Source: Candidatus Nitrosocaldus schleperae (GTDB lineage Archaea > Thermoproteota > Nitrososphaeria > Nitrososphaerales > Nitrosocaldaceae). From it: DNA of 63,736 nucleotides. The DNA is taken from assembly GCA_013538805.1 (NCBI GenBank), contig JABXGR010000008.1, forward strand, positions 1-63,736. Reading direction: 5' to 3'. The translations under genes were made by a program, and so were the position numbers. The notes beneath the pieces are model-generated. The model was not told where the DNA came from. It saw nothing but the letters and a program-made list of their open reading frames with translations, and searched no databases. This document shows positions 34,694 to 42,538 of this stretch, piece after piece (the first letter of the stretch is position 1; the number at the start of each line of letters is the position of its first letter).

Positions 34694-34786
34694 CTATGCA
34701 AGAAACTTTAGGTATAGGTTTGATACCATGAGTATGCATACAGTAATAACTACTGCAATTGTTACCCTTGATGCTATTGGCTTCAT
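34694..34786 (-). pseudogene. Truncated 5' copy of the secreted-protein gene
   Basis: ATG 34786 opens MKPIASRVTIAVVITVCILM, nearly the same signal peptide as the gene starting at 33590 (MKPIASRITIAVITAG). After 30 codons it stops at 34694-34696 with no mature domain. The region 34517-34828 otherwise holds only the vapB promoter and non-coding sequence. It is a leftover paralogue or the broken half of a duplication. Confidence 0.75.
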
Positions 34787-34828
34787 TTATAGATTAACAG
34801 ATAAGCAGGTTACTCATTAATTCACTAA

Positions 34829-35479
34829 CTACTCAACTATCCTCCTAACATCCCCTTCAAGTACACCAGAGCCTATATGCAATCTATCTATATGCTTTGA
34901 TAAGGCATTCTTATCATCGAATGGTGAGCCACAGTATGGACATGATAACTTTGCCTCAATAGCCTCCTTAACATACGCTATAGCCTTTGGGTTTATTATG
35001 CATACAGGAGTACCTTTCAATGCAGTCTGGGATGTCATCATGCTTGCCTTGTGTATCTTCTCAAACAAACCTTCCCTAGTAACCATACCTATAACTGTTG
35101 AGCCAGAACTAACTATAACCTGCCTTAGAACATGCTTCTCCATCACTGCTAAAGCATCGCTTATGCTAGTCTTTGGGGATATAGTTATTATTGGTGAACT
35201 CATTATCTCCCTTAGCCTAACCTTGTTTGGGTTCTTGCCCTGAGCCATAACCTTGAAGAGTATATCAGTCTTTGTAACTATACCTATAGCCTCACCGTTA
35301 TGTGTTACAAGCACGCTCCTAGAGCCTCTCTCCTTCATGATAGAAGCAGCATCCGCAGCACTCATATTCCCTTCAAGCGTAACAACGTTTGTTGTTAGTA
35401 CATACTCAACAGGCTTGTTGAGTAGTGATTCAACATCCTCATACTCATACCCTTCTCTTTCTTCTGATGGATATGACAT
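34829..35479 (-). CDS. CBS-domain pair protein with C-terminal zinc finger
   Basis: 216 aa. Two CBS motifs (about residues 25-80 and 85-145: 'RGSRSVLVTHNGEAIGIVTK', 'MEKHVLRQVIVSSGSTVIGM') form a Bateman module that normally binds adenosine nucleotides. After a linker, 'CPYCGSPFDDKNALSKHIDRLH' is a C2H2 zinc finger. The combination suggests a nucleotide-sensing regulator that binds nucleic acid or protein. Its last 60 bp occur again at 33707-33766. Confidence 0.85.
   Translation of the reverse strand: MSYPSEEREGYEYEDVESLLNKPVEYVLTTNVVTLEGNMSAADAASIMKERGSRSVLVTHNGEAIGIVTKTDILFKVMAQGKNPNKVRLREIMSSPIITISPKTSISDALAVMEKHVLRQVIVSSGSTVIGMVTREGLFEKIHKASMMTSQTALKGTPVCIINPKAIAYVKEAIEAKLSCPYCGSPFDDKNALSKHIDRLHIGSGVLEGDVRRIVE
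34833..34892. repeat. 60-bp direct repeat, right copy (inside CBS gene end)
   Basis: Identical over 60 bp to 33707-33766. It covers the last codons of the CBS-domain gene, so this copy is the original and the left copy is the duplicate. Confidence 0.92.
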
Positions 35480-35531
35480 GCATCTATAGTGAAAAGATGG
35501 CTATTTAAATGTGGCTATGACTATATTTTAC

Positions 35532-36113
35532 TTATCTACCTGTCAGATACCTCCTCTCATCCCTCGCCATGAGGTAGAATGCATGAGCACTTATCACAAA
35601 TGCAGCAAGGAACATCTTTGTAGCAAATACAAGGCTCCAGGGTGTCTTTGGGTTTGGATAAGGGATGTTAAGAACATCTATCCTTATTATCCCGCTTATA
35701 GCATCTGCAGTCATAAGAGCATTCCAGACTACAAAGTTGTATATCAACTCATAGAGCGAGACTACTGCTATTGATAATGCTATCAACTTGAGTATTGCTC
35801 TATTCTTAGCAGAGATGTTCTTGGTCTTCTCCCTCCCTATCTTGGTTACACAGTACCATCCAACGACTGAGGAGATCATGAGATAGGTTACAAGCTTTGC
35901 GAAGCCCTTGAATGGTACCTCAGTATTCACCAGAACCTCTCCTATGACTACGCTACCACTTGCAAGGTATTCTCTAATGCTCTCAGCAAGAGCATATACA
36001 GTTATGCTCAGCATTACTGCAGCACATATATAGAAGATGATCTTGTAGACTAGCATGCTCTTCACATACCCCTTTGCATAGTTATCATCAGTCTCATCAC
36101 TCCTTGGCTGCAT
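35532..36113 (-). CDS. Four-helix integral membrane protein of unknown function
   Basis: 193 aa with about four transmembrane helices (near residues 18-42, 68-88, 105-130 and 160-182), a basic cytoplasmic loop 'KIGREKTKNISAKNR' and a charged N-terminus. No catalytic or transport motif is recognised. The start is the ATG at 36113. It lies 52 bp after the CBS gene's start on the same strand, so the CBS gene may be cotranscribed with it. Confidence 0.65.
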   Translation of the reverse strand: MQPRSDETDDNYAKGYVKSMLVYKIIFYICAAVMLSITVYALAESIREYLASGSVVIGEVLVNTEVPFKGFAKLVTYLMISSVVGWYCVTKIGREKTKNISAKNRAILKLIALSIAVVSLYELIYNFVVWNALMTADAISGIIRIDVLNIPYPNPKTPWSLVFATKMFLAAFVISAHAFYLMARDERRYLTGR

Positions 36114-36302
36114 GATCCTACTACCTTAGCCTAAGAATAAAAATTTTTCGTAACATTAAGGGCAGTATATTAAATTAGTTACCTATACCTGGATAATACT
36201 AGTATATTCAGTAATGAATCACACTCTATTTTGGGTCTTTTGTAAGCAATAGATAGATTATTTATTTAGTCTTATGGGTATAATGTTGGTGATGATACAA
36301 GT

Positions 36303-36932
36303 ATGGTAAGCATAAGTATAGCAGAGGAGGTTAGAGATTACAGAGTAAGCCTGTATGCAAAGGCTATGGATGTTAAGGTAAGGCATGACCATGACTATAG
36401 TAAGGTTATGGATGAGTTGAGGACAAAGCTAACGTTAAGCAAGGATGATCTGAAGAACCATCCAGTCGTTAGAGCATTAAGGGACTTTTACTGGAGGTTA
36501 GGCATAGACCCCACAAAGGTTAGACCATCGAGCGAGGCATTGGCAAGGAGGTTCTTGATGGGGAAGATGCCAAGGATAAACAACGTTGTGGATGCTGGCA
36601 ATATAGCATCGATAGAGACCTTAGTACCAATAGGCATATACGATCTTGGAATGGTTAATGGTATGCTTGTACTTAGAAAAGCAATGAACAATGAAGAGTT
36701 CGTTGATATAACTGGCAAGGCTAGTAGACTTACTGGGAAGGAGATAGTACTTGCTGATGAGCAAGGGGTTATGCATGTATTTCCCCACAGGGATGCTCTT
36801 AGGACATCGGTAAAGGATTATACAAGCAGGATACTTGTAGTTGGATGCTATGTAATGGATGGTATGGATGCATCATTGGCCAAGGCTGCTGTAGATAGAA
36901 CGATAGAGTTGATAAGGGCATCTTTATCATGA
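36303..36932 (+). CDS. B3/B4 tRNA-binding-domain protein
   Basis: 209 aa consisting almost wholly of a B3/B4 domain, the fold that edits misacylated tRNA in phenylalanyl-tRNA synthetase beta. 'ALRDFYWRLGIDPTKVRPSSEALARR', 'VVDAGNIASIETLVPIGIYD' and 'VFPHRDALRTSVKDYTSRILVV' fit stand-alone B3/B4 proteins. It may hydrolyse mischarged aminoacyl-tRNA in trans, but this is not shown. Convergent with the P-II gene downstream. Confidence 0.85.
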   Translation: MVSISIAEEVRDYRVSLYAKAMDVKVRHDHDYSKVMDELRTKLTLSKDDLKNHPVVRALRDFYWRLGIDPTKVRPSSEALARRFLMGKMPRINNVVDAGNIASIETLVPIGIYDLGMVNGMLVLRKAMNNEEFVDITGKASRLTGKEIVLADEQGVMHVFPHRDALRTSVKDYTSRILVVGCYVMDGMDASLAKAAVDRTIELIRASLS

Positions 36933-36974
36933 GTAAGATAGCAGCAGTAGTACTTACATTATATGAAGTAAGGA

Positions 36975-37310
36975 TCATACCTTAACTATCTTCTCAAGCC
37001 TCCTTATCTGCTCTATTGGCATTATAACAGCCCTCCCAACAAGCCCTTCATTTACACCTATTCCTGCGTTCTTTGCTATTATATCTAGCACATCCTCAAC
37101 CTCTCTATCAGCAACTATGAGTTCTATCTTTGATGCTGGTAGAAGTTCGGGCTTGTATGAGCCAGTGCCCCTTGCTCCTGTAAGCACTATCTGAAAGAGA
37201 CCTTTACCATATCCATTAACTATGAATATGTTATCAACCCCGTATCGCTTCAATGCTCTATACACGATATCAACCTTCTCAGATGCAACTATTGCTTCTA
37301 CCTTCTTCAT
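36975..37310 (-). CDS. P-II family nitrogen regulator 1
   Basis: 111 aa, P-II fold: 'MKKVEAIVASEKVDIVYRAL', a T-loop region 'GKGLFQIVLTGARGTGSYKPE', then 'SKIELIVADREVEDVLDIIAK'. P-II trimers sense ATP/ADP and 2-oxoglutarate and bind partners such as AmtB by the T-loop. A Tyr is present at the T-loop end (SYKPE). ATG 37310 is chosen because GTTTTTATACC (37333-37343) lies about 25 nt upstream; ATG 37331 would be too close to it. It is one of two P-II genes divergent from amtB. Confidence 0.85.
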   Translation of the reverse strand: MKKVEAIVASEKVDIVYRALKRYGVDNIFIVNGYGKGLFQIVLTGARGTGSYKPELLPASKIELIVADREVEDVLDIIAKNAGIGVNEGLVGRAVIMPIEQIRRLEKIVKV

Positions 37311-37370
37311 GCTACTATTAATGGTCTTCATGGTATAAAAACCATTGCCAGTATGCTAACATTATGATAT

Positions 37371-38042
37371 CTATATCCTTAGCAGTTTGCTCCTCCCCTC
37401 TATGCTCTTCTGTCTCATCTCGCTCTCTATGATTGGCAAGTAACCGAGTATGCAGAAGTTAACGAAGTCACTGAACGATTTTATCCTATACTCTGATCTC
37501 AACGTATCCTTGTTAGCATTGTAGAACTTGAGTACCCTCATCAAGGTGTACTTCTGTAATGGCACAAGTCTACTTCTCTTTTCACGTTCCTCATACTCAC
37601 CAGAGCTTGCATCTATACTATCTGTAGAATCCTCATAGCTATCACTGCTATGCTCCTTATCAGCACCAACCATGCTACTATGCTGCTTATATGATCTATC
37701 CTCATTAGCGTTCACATCCTCAAGGTCCTTTATAACATGCATCTGCGATACATCCACTATCTCCTCAAGAGAGGAGACGAATATCTTCGTGTACTCTTTA
37801 TGTTTGCCAGATACAGTACTTATAGCATCTATAACTCTCTTTGCATCCCTATCACTTACTATAAGCTCAACCTTGGTCAAGAACTCACCTAGACCGCCCC
37901 CTCTTCCTACAGCACCATTCCTTGAGGTTATATTAGGGCTTGTGATGTTATGCATGCTCAATCCATATATCTCAAACCTCTCTAACTGCATCTTAAGGTC
38001 TGGAACTATCTCTGTCCTAACTATAGCCTCTATCCTCTTCAT
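37371..38042 (-). CDS. P-II family protein 2 with long C-terminal extension
   Basis: 223 aa, twice the normal P-II length. Residues 1-100 keep the P-II fold (MKRIEAIVRTEIVPDLKMQL, 'TKVELIVSDRDAKRVIDAI', 'KIFVSSLEEIVDV'), but the T-loop is Asn/Gly-rich with no tyrosine. An acidic Ser/Asp/Glu linker (about 105-155) leads to a helical domain 'LQKYTLMRVLKFYNANKDTL'. The partner is unknown. The start at ATG 38042 lies about 20-25 nt from TTTATAATT at about 38060-38068. It lies upstream of P-II 1 on the same strand, 60 bp apart. Confidence 0.8.
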   Translation of the reverse strand: MKRIEAIVRTEIVPDLKMQLERFEIYGLSMHNITSPNITSRNGAVGRGGGLGEFLTKVELIVSDRDAKRVIDAISTVSGKHKEYTKIFVSSLEEIVDVSQMHVIKDLEDVNANEDRSYKQHSSMVGADKEHSSDSYEDSTDSIDASSGEYEEREKRSRLVPLQKYTLMRVLKFYNANKDTLRSEYRIKSFSDFVNFCILGYLPIIESEMRQKSIEGRSKLLRI

Positions 38043-38115
38043 GGGAATATGTAATGATAACATAATTATAAATGTTAGCTAGAATGATAAGCTTTTGATA
38101 ATAAAAAATGGTTGA

Positions 38116-38328
38116 TCAAGGCACAAGTCTGTACTTGGAGTAGAAACTCTTCCTTATCAGATGCTGCACAAGCATGAAGAACAGCACGGTTAAGAGTGTG
38201 GCAAGGTATGTAACTATCAGGCCTGGAGGCTTTGATAGAGGCTGTGGTGCTCCTAAGGCATATGCGCTTGATAGCATCATAGATAGCAAGGATAGTGTGG
38301 CTAGTGCACCAACTATATATCCCTTCAT
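38116..38328 (-). CDS. Small membrane protein beside amtB
   Basis: 70 aa: a signal-like hydrophobic segment (residues 4-24, 'GALATLSLLSMMLSSAYA'), a Pro-rich turn (APQPLSKPPG) and a second helix (about 34-54) before a basic end (IRKSFYSKYRLVP). The ATG at 38328 sits about 25 nt from TTTTTATATAAG (38347-38358), consistent with a leaderless mRNA. It lies between P-II 2 and amtB, divergent from amtB. A role in ammonium transport is only a positional guess. Confidence 0.6.
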   Translation of the reverse strand: MKGYIVGALATLSLLSMMLSSAYALGAPQPLSKPPGLIVTYLATLLTVLFFMLVQHLIRKSFYSKYRLVP

Positions 38329-38483
38329 GCATACTGTATGGTATAACTTATATAAAAAGATATTCAAATGATTATCATCTTTATAAGATACTCGGTAGAG
38401 TTAATACTCATGATAAGCTATTGGATATCATTATATTATTTTTTTTAAAAAACTTTAAAAATGCTATGTAAAGTAGTAAATGC

Positions 38484-39713
38484 ATGCCAATAGATACTGG
38501 AGATACAGCATGGATGATACTCTCAACAGCGATGGTCTTCCTCATGATAGGAGGAGTAGGCTTCCTTGAGGCTGGGCTGATAAGGGCAAAGAACGCACTT
38601 GGTATCCTCATGAAGGTGTATCAGACAGCAACGATAGGGCTTATAGCATGGTTCATAATTGGCTTCAGCCTTGCATTTGCACCATCTGAGCATGGATGGA
38701 TAGGCACGTTCGATTACGCATTCATGAATGGAGTTACGCTAGAACCTATGGACTATGCACCAACCATACCAGGCTACCTCTTCTTCCTCTTCCAGGGTAT
38801 GTTCGCTGCAATAACTGTAGCACTGATAAGTGGAGGCATAGCAGAGAGGATGCGCTTCGGTCCTTGGCTTGTATTCATCTTCATCTGGATGATATTCGTG
38901 TATGGTCCAGTTGCACACTGGATATGGGGCGGAGGCTGGCTTGCACAATTGGGTGCTAGGGACTGGGCTGGAGGTATAGTCATACATGTTGCAGCAGGGT
39001 TCTCATCACTGGCAGGGGCACTTGCTCTAGGTAGAAGGCTAGGGTTTGGTAAGGCAGAGACCATGGTACAGCATAATGTACCATATCAGTTCCTTGCAGC
39101 GTTCCTGCTCTGGTTTGGCTGGAATGGGTTCAACGGAGGGAGTGCACTAGCATCGAACGAGGCAGCAGTTGCAGCAATAGTAAGTACTAACCTTGCTGCT
39201 GCAGCAGGTGCAATAACAACCTTACTTGCTGGATGGGCTAGGAGCAAGAAACCAAGCACTAGTCTTGCAGCAAACGGATGCATAGCAGGTTTGGCAGCAG
39301 TAACACCAGCAGCAGGATTCATAGAGGCATGGGCTGGTGTAGTTATAGGTGCAGTTGCAGGAGTTGTCTTCTACGGTTTCGTGCTCCTCTTCAAGGAGAA
39401 GCTCAGAATAGATGATGCATGTGATGTCATAGCAATACACGGCATGACTGGTGTATGGGGCAGCATGGGCGTAGCACTATTCGCATCTCCAATGGTTACT
39501 GGAGGGGCATTGACAGGTGTTGCATATGGCTCAGCAGAACTTGTAGGAGTACAAGCACTTGCTATAGTTGTAACTGCAGCATTTACATTCACACTAACAT
39601 ACGTAATAATGCAGATAATGAACAAGGTTACACCTATAAGACTGAAGCCACAGGAGGAAGAGGCTGGCGAGGATGTAGTACTACATGGAGAGAAGGCCTA
39701 TCTGACTGTATAG
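38484..39713 (+). CDS. amtB: Ammonium transporter Amt
   Basis: 409 aa, about 11 transmembrane helices. Hallmarks include 'GDTAWMILSTAMVFLM', 'MFAAITVALISGGIAERM', 'DWAGGIVIHVAAGFSSLAGA' (pore His), 'FLLWFGWNGFNGGSAL' and the second pore His in 'DVIAIHGMTGVWGS'. It carries NH4+/NH3 across the cytoplasmic membrane and is normally blocked by a P-II trimer when nitrogen is plentiful. The extra C-terminal 'PQEEEAGEDVVLHGEK' faces the cytoplasm. Start ATG 38484 follows CTTTAAAA (38453-38460). P-II genes lie just across the divergent promoter. Confidence 0.97.
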   Translation: MPIDTGDTAWMILSTAMVFLMIGGVGFLEAGLIRAKNALGILMKVYQTATIGLIAWFIIGFSLAFAPSEHGWIGTFDYAFMNGVTLEPMDYAPTIPGYLFFLFQGMFAAITVALISGGIAERMRFGPWLVFIFIWMIFVYGPVAHWIWGGGWLAQLGARDWAGGIVIHVAAGFSSLAGALALGRRLGFGKAETMVQHNVPYQFLAAFLLWFGWNGFNGGSALASNEAAVAAIVSTNLAAAAGAITTLLAGWARSKKPSTSLAANGCIAGLAAVTPAAGFIEAWAGVVIGAVAGVVFYGFVLLFKEKLRIDDACDVIAIHGMTGVWGSMGVALFASPMVTGGALTGVAYGSAELVGVQALAIVVTAAFTFTLTYVIMQIMNKVTPIRLKPQEEEAGEDVVLHGEKAYLTV

Positions 39714-39788
39714 GCATCAACTCTTTCATTTAATTTGTTTTTTCTATTATACTCTATTCTACTCATCAAATTATTGATCATTATCTAT

Positions 39789-40421
39789 CTATCTATCTAG
39801 TCCTCTCACACCACTAACCATATACCTTACAAGTTCGCCTATGTACACTGCATGGTCTGCTATCCTCTCGAGGTAGCGCATGACCAGCACTAAGGATAAT
39901 GCACACCTTATATCCATACCATCCTCGACTATCTTCTTAAGATTGCTCCTGTATGATGAATCAACCATATCATCCATCCTTATGAGCCTCTCTGCAAGAC
40001 TCTCATCCTTGCTGTTGAATGCGCTTATGCTATCTTTAAGCATCCTGCTCACCATCTCTGCCATCTCTGCTATCATGCTCTTATCACACCTGCCAAGGTC
40101 ACCTAACTGTTCCCTTATCTGGGCTATATCATAAGCATATCTTCCAAACCTTACAAGGTCGTATGCTACCTCCATGCATGAGCTTATGAACCTTAGATCT
40201 GCAGCAACTGGTTGATACCTTATCATCAACTCAACTGCAAGATCATTCACTTCTTCCTTGAGTATTGCAAGTTGGTTAGCCCTTGTATAAACCTCCTGCA
40301 CAACACTTCTATCCTTTAGATAAGCATCTATTGCCATCGCTACACACTCCTGAGATACTCTAGACATATCATGTAGAAGGTTGGATAACCTGCTTATCCC
40401 AACATCAAGGAGCCTTCTCAT
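39789..40421 (-). CDS. phoU: PhoU-family phosphate regulator
   Basis: 210-aa all-helical protein with two PhoU repeats ('EVNDLAVELMIRYQPVAADLRFI', 'RYLERIADHAVYIGELVRYM'). The conserved E/D...D/E pairs bind metal clusters. PhoU damps phosphate uptake by Pst when phosphate is plentiful. It lies downstream of pstB on the same strand, 37 bp apart. A TCTA tetranucleotide tract follows its stop codon (39783-39799). Confidence 0.92.
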   Translation of the reverse strand: MRRLLDVGISRLSNLLHDMSRVSQECVAMAIDAYLKDRSVVQEVYTRANQLAILKEEVNDLAVELMIRYQPVAADLRFISSCMEVAYDLVRFGRYAYDIAQIREQLGDLGRCDKSMIAEMAEMVSRMLKDSISAFNSKDESLAERLIRMDDMVDSSYRSNLKKIVEDGMDIRCALSLVLVMRYLERIADHAVYIGELVRYMVSGVRGLDR

Positions 40422-40458
40422 CTTCCCTCAATACTTATAGCATAAATATAATTATAGT

Positions 40459-41313
40459 TTAGCCAAACCTTCCGCTTATATAATCCTCTGTAACCTTGCT
40501 CTTTGGGTTCTCGAATACCTCTCTTGTTGGACCAGACTCTACCAATCTACCTATCATGTTCTCATCAACCATCATCACATTAACATAATCTGATATCCTT
40601 GCTGCCTGCTGTATGTTGTGTGTAACAATAACTATGGTTATCTTCTCCTTAAGGCGTGTAACAAGTTGCTCTATCTTTGCTGATGCTATTGGATCAAGTG
40701 ATGCTGTTGGCTCATCCATGAGTAGAACCTCTGGCTCAACTGCAAGTGCTCTAGCAATACAGAGCCTCTGCTGCTGTCCTCCAGATAGGCTATAGGCATT
40801 ATCGTTGAGCCTATCCTTAACCTCATCCCATAATGCTGCTTCCCTCAATGCATATTCAACCTGCTTATCCATATCACCCTTGAACCCATTTATCTTGAGC
40901 CCAAAGGCAACATTATTGTATATACTTGTGGGGAATGGGTTTGGTTTCTGGAAGACCATGCCTATAAGCCTCCTTATCTCAGCAACGTTTATGCCATTTG
41001 AGTAGATGTTGTGATCATTAAATAGTATCTCCCCTTCTACCCTTGCATCTAGTAGATCGTTCATCCTGTTGAAGCATCTTAGTAGCGTGCTCTTACCACA
41101 TCCAGATGGTCCTATTATTGCAGTTATGGTATTTCTTACAATCTTTATATTAACATTCTTTATAGCATATTTGTTAGCATATACTACACCAACGCCTCTA
41201 CCTTCTAACACAATCTTACCATTCATCTCATCTGCTACTGTTACCTCTTCACTCCCTTGCATATCTATCTTCCTTGCATAATAGTCTTTGCTTAGCAGAT
41301 TCCATAAATGCAT
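40459..41313 (-). CDS. pstB: Phosphate ABC transporter ATPase
   Basis: 284 aa. Walker [10 protein letters not shown] at 68-76, Q-loop '[10 protein letters not shown]', signature LSGGQQQR and Walker B '[14 protein letters not shown]'. It powers the PstSCA phosphate importer. The first 35 residues ([16 protein letters not shown]) precede the usual start of PstB and may be a natural extension, as ATG 41313 is 20-25 nt from TATACTAAAA (41331-41340). It is divergent from pstS, an unusual split of the pst cluster into two transcripts. Confidence 0.96.
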   Translation of the reverse strand: MHLWNLLSKDYYARKIDMQGSEEVTVADEMNGKIVLEGRGVGVVYANKYAIKNVNIKIVRNTITAIIGPSGCGKSTLLRCFNRMNDLLDARVEGEILFNDHNIYSNGINVAEIRRLIGMVFQKPNPFPTSIYNNVAFGLKINGFKGDMDKQVEYALREAALWDEVKDRLNDNAYSLSGGQQQRLCIARALAVEPEVLLMDEPTASLDPIASAKIEQLVTRLKEKITIVIVTHNIQQAARISDYVNVMMVDENMIGRLVESGPTREVFENPKSKVTEDYISGRFG

Positions 41314-41449
41314 ACCCGTGCTACTCTTACTATACTAAAATAATTTACCTATATGAATTATATTGAATTATTTACCCCTATATACATTACGTAGTGGATA
41401 ATAATCTAAATGGGATCAGTTTATAATCTAATGCTGTTCATTAGCATCC
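41314..41449. promoter_or_regulatory. Divergent pstB / pstS promoter region
   Basis: TATA-like elements lie near both genes: 41331-41340 for pstB (minus) and 41420-41428 (TTTATAATC) for pstS (plus), each about 20-25 nt from its start codon. Between them TTTACC occurs twice, followed by CTATA or TATA-like bases (41344-41354 and 41371-41383), 27 bp apart. That spacing could be two turns of a repressor site. The operator role is inference. Confidence 0.5.
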
Positions 41450-42523
41450 ATGAACAGAAATATAGCAATAGCAGCAGTTATAGCAGCAGTAGCAGTAGGT
41501 GTTGTGGTTGGAGTTATAGGTACTGTTAGAATAGGCACTAACACAGGCACTGCTCCTACCATACCCGCAGGTACATCCTCACCAGCATTACAAGTACCAA
41601 CACAGACACCAGTAACCAGGCTTAGTGGTTCCATAGTAATAGATGGTTCAAGTACTGTATACCCAATAACTGAGGTTATAGCAGAGGAGTTTAGTAAGAA
41701 GAATCCAGATGTTAAGGTTACCGTTGGTATATCTGGCACTGGAGGAGGCTTCAAGAGGTTCACCATAGGAGAGACTGATATAAACAATTCATCAAGACCT
41801 ATAACAGATAAGGAGAGGAGCATAGCAAAGGAGAACAATGTAAGATGGGTAGAGATACCCATTGCACTTGAAGGTTTAAGTATAGTTGTGCACAGGAATA
41901 ACAACCTCTTCCCTAATGACTGTATAAGCATAGAGGAGTTGAGGGAGATATGGAAGCCTGATAGCACTATAAAGAAGTGGAGCGATCTAAACCCAGCATA
42001 TCCAGCACAGGAGATGAGGCTTTATGGCGCTGGTCCAGATTCTGGAACATTTGATTACTTTACTGAGCATGTTGTAGGCAAAGCAAGATCATCTAGAACA
42101 GATTATATACCAAGCGAGGATGATAATGTTCTGGTTCAGGGTGTAAGTACGGATAGATATAGCCTAGGATACATACCGTTGGCATATGCTGAGCATGCAC
42201 AGGATAGGCTGAAGATACTGAAGGTATCAAAGGAGAAGAATGGCGAGTGTATATTCCCTGACAACAAGAGCATAATACAGGGCAAGTATCCATTATCAAG
42301 ACCATTGTTCATACACGTTAACTATGATAAGATGCAGAACAGAGAAGAGTTGAAGGAGTTCGTGCTCTTCTATCTAAGCAATGCAAAGAGTGCTGTAGAG
42401 AAGGTAGGCTACATATTACTAAGTGATAAGTACTATGAGGATGCGATTAGACTGATCAATGAAGGTAAATATGCTCCAGATGATGACAAGACATTTATGA
42501 GCATATATAGGGAAGGCCTATAG
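41450..42523 (+). CDS. pstS: Phosphate-binding protein PstS
   Basis: 357 aa: hydrophobic N-terminus (residues 5-25), a Thr/Pro-rich linker (TGTAPTIPAGTSS... up to about 60), then the phosphate-binding fold 'IVIDGSSTVYPITEVIAEEF' with 'GISGTGGGFKRFTIGETDI'. The lack of a lipobox Cys suggests membrane anchoring by the N-terminal helix. It catches phosphate outside the cell and delivers it to PstC-PstA. PstC follows 15 bp later. Confidence 0.96.
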   Translation: MNRNIAIAAVIAAVAVGVVVGVIGTVRIGTNTGTAPTIPAGTSSPALQVPTQTPVTRLSGSIVIDGSSTVYPITEVIAEEFSKKNPDVKVTVGISGTGGGFKRFTIGETDINNSSRPITDKERSIAKENNVRWVEIPIALEGLSIVVHRNNNLFPNDCISIEELREIWKPDSTIKKWSDLNPAYPAQEMRLYGAGPDSGTFDYFTEHVVGKARSSRTDYIPSEDDNVLVQGVSTDRYSLGYIPLAYAEHAQDRLKILKVSKEKNGECIFPDNKSIIQGKYPLSRPLFIHVNYDKMQNREELKEFVLFYLSNAKSAVEKVGYILLSDKYYEDAIRLINEGKYAPDDDKTFMSIYREGL

Positions 42524-42538
42524 TATAGTTAGGCAAGG

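Noticed and set aside
34632-34820. 62-codon plus-strand ORF
   Set aside because: It is antisense to the truncated MKPIAS pseudogene and spans the repeat region; no conserved features.
27926-34892. Integrated element or IS in the accessory region
   Set aside because: No transposase, integrase, terminal inverted repeat or tRNA-derived attachment site was seen; the only boundary-like signal is the direct repeat around vapBC.
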